Assembly: GCF_004104015.1 (NCBI RefSeq)
Contig: NZ_RYFV01000011.1
Span: 1-64,000, forward strand
Direction of reading: 5' to 3'
Length of the DNA stretch: 64,000 nt
From: Actinomyces oricola
GTDB lineage: Bacteria; Actinomycetota; Actinomycetes; Actinomycetales; Actinomycetaceae
This document shows positions 58,810 to 64,000 of this stretch, one piece after another (the stretch's first letter is position 1; every line of letters starts with the position of its first letter). The notes under the pieces are model-generated. The model saw nothing but the letters and a program-made list of their open reading frames with translations. It made no database searches and was not told the origin of the DNA. The translations under genes were made by a program, and so were the position numbers.

Positions 58810-60102
58810 TCACACCGGCCGGGGTGCACCGCCCAGGGCCCGCACGCACCGCCAGTAACCAGCCGCTACCGCCCACACCAGGGCCACCAGGCCCACCTGG
58901 ACGGGCCGGGACCAGCCGATATTGGGCAGCAGGAGGATTGCCGCACCCGCGGACACGCACTCGGCGGTGTTGAATAGGACGTCGTAAAGGCTGAAGGCCC
59001 GCCCCCGGTAGGTGTCGGCGGTGTGCGCCTGGACAATGGTGTCCACGGCGATCTTGGCGCCCTGCACGCCCACGCCGAAGATGAAGAGCCCGACCACCAT
59101 GATCGTCTGCTCGTGGCCGGCCGCCAGCAGCATTTGGCCGGTGGTCCCGCCCAGGAGGCAGACAACCACCCAGGGGGAGGCGGACACCCGCTCCTGGGCC
59201 AGGGGTGTGAGCACCACGGCCAGACCGTGGCCGGCAACCATGGCCCCCATGAGGACGCCGAAGACGGCCAGGCCAGTGTCGGCGTCGTCGGGGGAGGCCA
59301 GGAGGTTGCGGGAGGCCAGAATAATGGTGATGAACTCCATGCCGTAGACGAAGCGGTGCAGGGACATGGTCCCCAGCGCCAGCGCCGGGGTGCCGCGCCG
59401 CAGAAGGTAGACGACGGCGTCGCTCAGGTCCCGCAGCGTGGAGACCAGGGCCCGCCCCAGGCCGGCGTCGGCGGGGTGCTCGGGGCCGAGTTCGTCCGGC
59501 GCCAGACGGGTGACCAGGGCCGCGGCCCCGGCATAGAGGCCGACGGCGACCAGAAGGCTCGCCGTATCCTGCGCGGCCCCGGCCGGCAGCGCCAGGCGCA
59601 GCACGAGGCCGATCACGGCCCCTACCGCGGTGGCGGCCCCGCCCAGGGTGGGGACGATGGAATTGGCGGTCAGCAGGCTCTCTCGGGAAATGATCTGGGG
59701 CAGGCCCGCACCGAGAACCGACAGGAGGAAGCGGTTAATGCCCAGGCACACCAGCACGGTGATATAGAGGGCCAGTCCCACGCCCGCGGTGCCGAGCAGG
59801 ATTGTGGCCGCCACGACCAGCCCGGCCCGCGCCAGGTTGCCCACCAGGAGGGTCTGGCGGCGGCGCCACCGGTCAATGAAGGGGCCGGTGATGGGGCCCA
59901 CAAGGCTGAAGGGCAGCAGCATGACCACCAGGGCCCGGGCGACCCCGGTGGTGGTGGTCATGTTCTGGGGCTGGAAGAAGAAGAGGGTGGCCAGCCCGGC
60001 CTGGAGCATGCCGTCGCCGCTCTGAGAGATGAGGCGCACGGCGACCAGGATGCGGAAGGCCGGGATGCGGGCCAGGTCTTTCAGGTCGTGGGTCAGGCGC
60101 AT
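58810..60102 (-). CDS. MFS transporter (MFS_3/enterobactin-exporter-like)
   Basis: This 430-residue protein has twelve predicted membrane segments. The TM2-TM3 loop carries GPFIDRWRRRQTLLVGN, the usual MFS motif with Asp-Arg-x-Arg-Arg. TYRGRAFSLYDVLFN in the second half is typical of MFS_3-type multidrug/siderophore exporters. The substrate is unknown. It lies downstream of serA on the same strand, separated by a terminator hairpin. Confidence 0.87.
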   Translation of the reverse strand: MRLTHDLKDLARIPAFRILVAVRLISQSGDGMLQAGLATLFFFQPQNMTTTTGVARALVVMLLPFSLVGPITGPFIDRWRRRQTLLVGNLARAGLVVAATILLGTAGVGLALYITVLVCLGINRFLLSVLGAGLPQIISRESLLTANSIVPTLGGAATAVGAVIGLVLRLALPAGAAQDTASLLVAVGLYAGAAALVTRLAPDELGPEHPADAGLGRALVSTLRDLSDAVVYLLRRGTPALALGTMSLHRFVYGMEFITIILASRNLLASPDDADTGLAVFGVLMGAMVAGHGLAVVLTPLAQERVSASPWVVVCLLGGTTGQMLLAAGHEQTIMVVGLFIFGVGVQGAKIAVDTIVQAHTADTYRGRAFSLYDVLFNTAECVSAGAAILLLPNIGWSRPVQVGLVALVWAVAAGYWRCVRALGGAPRPV

Positions 60103-60136
60103 GGGACGCCGCCTCCCAGACGGGTTGTTACCGGGT

Positions 60137-60159
60137 CCGCCCGGCCCCCCGCCGGGCGG
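60137..60159 (-). terminator. Terminator after serA
   Basis: CCGCCCGGC (60137-60145) pairs perfectly with GCCGGGCGG (60151-60159) around a C5 loop, 52 bp after the serA stop. Confidence 0.75.
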
Positions 60160-60210
60160 GCGAAGCAGTCAGAAGCAGTCAATGGGCGCGGGGCGGCGCT
60201 ACGAACAGGT

Positions 60211-61389
60211 TCAGATACCGCGCGCGGAGATAACACCGTCAATGGCGCGCAACTCGGTGACCACCTCGGGCAGGATCTCCCCCTCGACGTCGACCAGGGT
60301 CACGGCCAGCTCGCCGCGGGACTTATTGAGCAGATTGGCAATGTTCTGACCGTGCTGGGCCACCAGAGTGGAGACCTGACCGACCATATTGGGCACGTTT
60401 CGGTTAACAATGAGCAGGCGGTGCGTGCCGGGCTCTCGAGCCATGACGGCCTCGGGGAAGTTGACCGAGTTGTGGACCTGGCCATCCTCCAGGAACCCGC
60501 GCAGGGAGTCCACGGCCATAATGGCGCAGTTGCGCTCGGCCTCCTTGGTGGAGGCGCCCAGGTGCGGCAGGGAGATGCACTTGCGGTGCTTGTGGACCAG
60601 TGTGGAGGGGAAATCGCAGACGTAGCCCCCCAGCTCCCCCTCGTCCAGGGCCGCCACAATGGCCTCCGTGTCCACAATCTCGGCTCGGGCGAAGTTGAGG
60701 ATAACGGCCCGATCCTTCATGAGCGCTATGCGCTGGGTGCTCACCAGGCCGCGCGTGGCCTCAATGAGGGGGACGTGGATGGTGAGGATGTCGGCCTTCT
60801 TGAAGACCTCCTCAATGGAGGTGGCGCGCTTGACGTCGGCCGACAGGTGCCAGGCGTGCTCCACACTAATGGCGGGGTCGTAGCCGATGACCTTCAGGCC
60901 CAGGCCGAGCGCCGCATTGGCGACCTGCACGCCAACAGCACCCAGGCCCAGGATGCCCAGGGTGCGCCCGGGCAGTTCAAAGCCCACGAACCTCTTCTTG
61001 CCGGCCTCAACGGCGCTGGCAATGGCCTCGTCGTCGCCCTCCAGGGTGTGGGCGAAGCGGGCTGCGGGAATGAGGTTGCGCGACGCGATGAACAGGCCGG
61101 CGAGCACGAGCTCCTTCACGGCGTTGGCGTTGGCGCCCGGGGTGTTGAACACGGGAACGCCCCGTTCGGTGAGGGCGGACACCGGAATGTTGTTGGTGCC
61201 GGCCCCGGCGCGCGCCACGGCCATGACCGACTGGGGGATGGGGGTGTCGTGGAGCCTGGCGGAGCGCACCAGGAGGGCGTCGGGATTCTCCACACCGCCG
61301 CCAACCTCGTAGCGCTCGTCGGGGAAGCGGGATAGGCCCGCCCCGGAGATGGCGTTGAGGGTCTGGATGCGGAACTTGGCCTCGGTCAT
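60211..61389 (-). CDS. serA: D-3-phosphoglycerate dehydrogenase
   Basis: This 392-residue enzyme oxidises 3-phosphoglycerate in the first step of serine synthesis. The NAD-binding motif is LGILGLGAVGVQVANA. The active-site Arg and Glu lie in ILNFARAEIVDTEAI and around EGELGGY, and the His in ISLPHLGASTKEAE. The C-terminal ACT domain (RLLIVNRNVPNMVGQVSTLV) permits feedback by serine. This is the short form without the intervening domain found in mycobacterial SerA. It lies 3 bp downstream of serC. Confidence 0.94.
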   Translation of the reverse strand: MTEAKFRIQTLNAISGAGLSRFPDERYEVGGGVENPDALLVRSARLHDTPIPQSVMAVARAGAGTNNIPVSALTERGVPVFNTPGANANAVKELVLAGLFIASRNLIPAARFAHTLEGDDEAIASAVEAGKKRFVGFELPGRTLGILGLGAVGVQVANAALGLGLKVIGYDPAISVEHAWHLSADVKRATSIEEVFKKADILTIHVPLIEATRGLVSTQRIALMKDRAVILNFARAEIVDTEAIVAALDEGELGGYVCDFPSTLVHKHRKCISLPHLGASTKEAERNCAIMAVDSLRGFLEDGQVHNSVNFPEAVMAREPGTHRLLIVNRNVPNMVGQVSTLVAQHGQNIANLLNKSRGELAVTLVDVEGEILPEVVTELRAIDGVISARGI

Positions 61390-61392
61390 GGG

Positions 61393-62472
61393 TCAGCCCT
61401 TCGTGCGCTCGAACTCGGTCATGTAGTCAATGAGGGCGGTCACGCCCTCCATGGGCATTGCGTTGTAGATGGAGGCGCGCATGCCCCCCACCAGGCGGTG
61501 CCCCTTGAGGTTGGTCAGGCCGGCAGCCTGCGCCTCCGCGAGGAACCGGGCGTCGAGGGCGGGGTCGGCCAGGGTGAAGGGGACGTTCATCCAGGAGCGC
61601 GAGCGCTCCTCGACGGGGTTGGCGTAGAAGTCCGAGCCGTCAATGGCGCTGTAGAGGGCGGCCGCCTTGGCGGCGTTGCGCTCGCCCATGGCGGCCAGGC
61701 CGCCGCTGTCCTCAATCCAGTGGACTATGAGCCCCAGGAGGTAGATGGCGAAGGTCGGAGGAGTGTTGAGCATGGAGTCGGCGTCCCCCATCTTGGTGTA
61801 GTTCAGGATGCTGGGGGTCGTGGCGCGGGCGTGGCCCAACAGGTCCTCGCGGACAATGACGACGGCCAGCCCCGCCGGCCCCATGTTCTTCTGGGCTCCG
61901 GCATAGATGAGGCCGAAGCGGCTCACGTCCAGGGGCCGGGAGAGGATGGTGGAGGAGAAGTCAGCCACGAGGGGGGCCCCGGTGCTGGGGATTTCAGGGA
62001 ATTCCACCCCGCCAATGGTCTCGTTGGGCGTGTAGTGCAGGTAGCGGGCGGCCGCCGGCACGTCGTAGGAGCCGGGGGCGGGGGTGGTGGTGTAGGCCGA
62101 GGCGGACTCGTCGGCGGGCACGACGACGTCCACGCCGTATGCACCGGCCTCCTTGATGGCCTTGGCGGACCACTGGCCGGTGTTGAGGTAGGCCACCGTG
62201 TCCCCCTCGGCGGTGAGGTTCATGGGGATGGCGGCGAACTGGGCGGTCGCTCCGCCCTGGAGGAATAGGACGCGGTAGCCCTCGGGGATGTCCAGGACCC
62301 GGCGCAGGGTGGCCTCGGCGTCGGCGGCACAGGCGATGAAGTCCTTGCCGCGGTGGGAAACCTCCAGAACACTCATGCCCGAACCGCCCCAGTCGGTGAA
62401 CTCGGCGGCGGCCCGCTCCAGGACGGGCAGGGGCAGCTGGGCGGGCCCTGCGGAGAAGTTGTAGACGCGCAT
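61393..62472 (-). CDS. serC: Phosphoserine aminotransferase
   Basis: This 359-residue PLP enzyme belongs to fold type I, class V. The N-terminal YNFSAGPAQLPLPVLE and SVLEVSHRGKDF are typical of the E. coli-type SerC. The PLP lysine is in YAGAQKNMGPAGLA, and VADFSSTILSRPLDV carries the PLP-contacting Asp. It converts phosphohydroxypyruvate to phosphoserine. It is first in an operon with serA, so two consecutive steps are coexpressed. Confidence 0.95.
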   Translation of the reverse strand: MRVYNFSAGPAQLPLPVLERAAAEFTDWGGSGMSVLEVSHRGKDFIACAADAEATLRRVLDIPEGYRVLFLQGGATAQFAAIPMNLTAEGDTVAYLNTGQWSAKAIKEAGAYGVDVVVPADESASAYTTTPAPGSYDVPAAARYLHYTPNETIGGVEFPEIPSTGAPLVADFSSTILSRPLDVSRFGLIYAGAQKNMGPAGLAVVIVREDLLGHARATTPSILNYTKMGDADSMLNTPPTFAIYLLGLIVHWIEDSGGLAAMGERNAAKAAALYSAIDGSDFYANPVEERSRSWMNVPFTLADPALDARFLAEAQAAGLTNLKGHRLVGGMRASIYNAMPMEGVTALIDYMTEFERTKG

Positions 62473-62562
62473 ACCTCATCCTCCCCCGATTCTCACCATT
62501 TGAGTAATCGGCTCCCGTCTCCCGTCTCCACCGAGTTTCCGCGAATAGAGCGCAAGCAAAGG

Positions 62563-62591
62563 TTGACACCTGCGTATGTATCAACTTAAAC
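62563..62591 (+). promoter_or_regulatory. Promoter of the small membrane protein/HTH pair
   Basis: A consensus -35 TTGACA (62563-62568), a 17-base spacer and TTAAAC (62586-62591) end 7 bases before the ATG at 62599. The transcript would start at or next to the start codon, so it is probably leaderless. Confidence 0.7.
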
Positions 62592-62598
62592 TTGACGC

Positions 62599-62805
62599 AT
62601 GAGTCCTTCAACGAAAATCCGAGCCGTCCGCATTACCGTCCCCCTCCTGCTCCTCCTCCTGATCGGCTGGGCCGTCGCCGTCGACCCCAGGCCGTCGGCC
62701 TTCGTGGGCTGTGTCGCACTGATCTCCTATGCTCTCTGGTTGATCGTCACCTGGGTCAGCGCCCTGGTCTCCGGTCGGCCGCGCACTGACCGGTATCGGT
62801 CATGA
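62599..62805 (+). CDS. 68-residue two-helix membrane protein
   Basis: This small protein has two membrane segments (RITVPLLLLLLIGWAVAV and FVGCVALISYALWLIVTWVS) and a basic C-terminus (GRPRTDRYRS). Its stop overlaps the ATG of the following HTH gene (ATGA at 62802-62805), which indicates translational coupling. The pair may form a membrane-linked regulatory unit, but no family is recognised. Confidence 0.72.
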   Translation: MSPSTKIRAVRITVPLLLLLLIGWAVAVDPRPSAFVGCVALISYALWLIVTWVSALVSGRPRTDRYRS

Positions 62806-63338
62806 CCCACGACCCCGACCTGGCAGCCGAAATCTCGCGGGTCGCGGCGAGCCGGGCCGCCCTGCCCCCGGAAAGCGAACCGGACGCCGACCAGTTGCTC
62901 GCAGTCGTCGGAGCCCTGGGGGAGATCGCCGCCACGGCCCTGGACCTGCAGGCCCAGGCGGTGCGGGCGGCTCATGAGCAGGGCGCGAGTTGGTCGCGCA
63001 TTGGCAAGGACCTGGGTGTTTCCCGTCAGGCCGTCCAGCAGCGCTTCGGGTCTCGACCGGTCGCCTCCCCTGGAGCGGGCACCCGTGTGCTGCGGGGCCT
63101 GTCCCGCGTCGAGGAGGTGGCCGCCCTCAACGAGGCCGGTCGCCAGGGCTGGAAGCTGGCGGCGCTCGCACCGGGCGAGTACGTCCTGGAGCCCAGCTCG
63201 CAGTCGTGGGAGGTGACCCGCGCCTCCGCGCTCTCGCTGCGCCGCATGCCCTCGCGCCGTCAGGGCTGGGAGGCTGTCGCTATGCGCTTCCCGGACTGCT
63301 TCTACATCCGGCCCCGGCCCGAGGCCGCCGAGCACTGA
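62802..63338 (+). CDS. Helix-turn-helix protein of unknown role
   Basis: This 178-residue protein has an HTH at residues about 55-85 (GASWSRIGKDLGVSRQAVQQ, RFG), similar to sigma-region-4/homeodomain-like helices. The C-terminal 90 residues (EVAALNEAGRQGWKLAALAP and SRRQGWEAVAMRFPDCFYI) contain two copies of a GW(K/E)xxA motif, probably an internal duplication of a small domain. It is coupled to the two-helix membrane protein. The DNA target is unknown. Confidence 0.75.
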   Translation: MTHDPDLAAEISRVAASRAALPPESEPDADQLLAVVGALGEIAATALDLQAQAVRAAHEQGASWSRIGKDLGVSRQAVQQRFGSRPVASPGAGTRVLRGLSRVEEVAALNEAGRQGWKLAALAPGEYVLEPSSQSWEVTRASALSLRRMPSRRQGWEAVAMRFPDCFYIRPRPEAAEH

Positions 63339-63396
63339 CGCAAAACGGCCGACGGCGGTCCGGCCGGGTAGGCGCCTGCCACAGATCCCTCCCGTC

Positions 63397-64000
63397 TCAG
63401 CCCTGGCGGGCCGCCCACCAGGAGCGCAGGGCCTCCCGGGCCATTTCCTGGCCCACGGGCCCCTTCTCCATGCGCAGGTCCAGCAGGAAGCGGTAAGCCT
63501 CTCCCACGACCGGGCCCGGTCCCACCCCGAGCTCGGCCATAATCTGCTCGCCGTCCAGGTCCGGGCGGATCGCGGCCAGCTCCTCGGCCTGGCGCAGGGC
63601 GGCAATGCGCTTCTCCAGGTCGTCATAGGCGTGGGCGAGCATGGCGGCCTTGCGCCGGTTGCGGGTGGTCACATCCGCTCGGGTCAGGCGGTGAAGGCGC
63701 TCCAGCAGGGGCCCGGCGTCGGTGACGTAGCGGCGCACCGCCGAGTCGGACCACCCGGCCTCGGCGTAGCCGTGGAAGCGCATGTGCAACTCCACCAGAC
63801 GAGCGACGTCCTTGACGGTCTGCTTGTCGAAGCGCAGGGCGCGCAGGCGCTTGGCGGTCATGCGCGCGCCCACGTGGTCGTGCCCGTGGAAGGTGACGCT
63901 GCCGTCGGGCAGGAATCGACGGGTGGCGGGTTTGCCGACGTCGTGCATGATGGCGGCCAGGCGCAGCACCGGGTCCGGGGCGGGCACGGGCCCCTCCGGC
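63397..64000 (-). CDS. cca: CCA-adding tRNA nucleotidyltransferase, C-terminal part (runs off the window)
   Basis: The minus-strand frame is open to the window end and gives about 200 residues. The HD motif is LAAIMHDVGKPATRRF, followed by FHGHDHVGARMTAKRLRALRF, as in actinobacterial CCA enzymes with a C-terminal HD domain. The helical tail (ITMAELGVGPGPVVGEAY-like region) ends at WWAARQG. The polymerase head lies outside the window. It repairs or adds the CCA end of tRNAs; the tRNA-Leu gene here does not encode CCA, so the enzyme is needed. Confidence 0.9.
   Translation of the reverse strand, partial: PEGPVPAPDPVLRLAAIMHDVGKPATRRFLPDGSVTFHGHDHVGARMTAKRLRALRFDKQTVKDVARLVELHMRFHGYAEAGWSDSAVRRYVTDAGPLLERLHRLTRADVTTRNRRKAAMLAHAYDDLEKRIAALRQAEELAAIRPDLDGEQIMAELGVGPGPVVGEAYRFLLDLRMEKGPVGQEMAREALRSWWAARQG

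Noticed and set aside
59023-61335. 770-codon plus-strand frame across the MFS and serA genes
   Set aside because: It crosses two genuine minus-strand genes and their terminator and encodes a Gly/Gln/His-rich sequence without domain features.

Overview
This is high-GC DNA with actinobacterial gene content. The right third carries a block that is conserved near the replication origin of many actinobacteria: tRNA-Leu, fhaA, fhaB, pstP, rodA, pbpA, pknA, pknB, a class E sortase, crgA and a cyclophilin. LuxS, split CrcB fluoride channels, ROK sugar kinase/repressor proteins and a DsbA/CcdA pair would fit Actinomyces or a close relative (inference; no rRNA is present). Genes are tightly packed, with many 4-nt ATGA/GTGA overlaps, and several proteins contain Pro/Ala/Thr/Ser-rich minisatellite insertions.

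Layout. 0-4 kb: the edge of an IS630-type transposase, a WXG-type small protein coupled to a possible secreted hydrolase, a methyltransferase and a broken subtilase. 4-12 kb: purB, a Pro-rich protein and a CsoR-CopZ-CopA copper operon whose ATPase carries a linker of about 600 residues. 12-24 kb: a kinase-like/flippase fusion, an inositol monophosphatase, a DUF2079 membrane protein, two crcB genes, dsbA-ccdA, glucokinase, a 1.1-kb non-coding stretch with nested inverted repeats, and an AI-2E-type permease. 24-28 kb: a translationally coupled anion transporter and cyclic-nucleotide-domain histidine kinase, followed by a response regulator.

28-39 kb is the most unusual part. A minus-strand cluster (MFS transporter, esterase, serine hydrolase, UbiD decarboxylase, UbiX prenyltransferase) with a neighbouring ROK repressor suggests uptake, de-esterification and decarboxylation of a plant-type aromatic acid. 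The modules here are separated by four copies of a near-perfect palindrome. One promoter/leader is duplicated in front of two unrelated genes. 39-44 kb: luxS and an MTA/SAH nucleosidase (the AI-2 pathway), a membrane AlbA_2 protein, and an AAA ATPase/DUF4276 pair resembling two-gene defence modules.

44-64 kb: an AAE-type exchanger, tRNA-Leu(CAG), the cell-wall/Ser-Thr-kinase operon, sortase and a 53-residue membrane protein, crgA, cyclophilin, rhomboid protease, an MFS transporter, serC-serA, a small membrane protein coupled to an HTH protein, and the C-terminal part of the CCA-adding enzyme.
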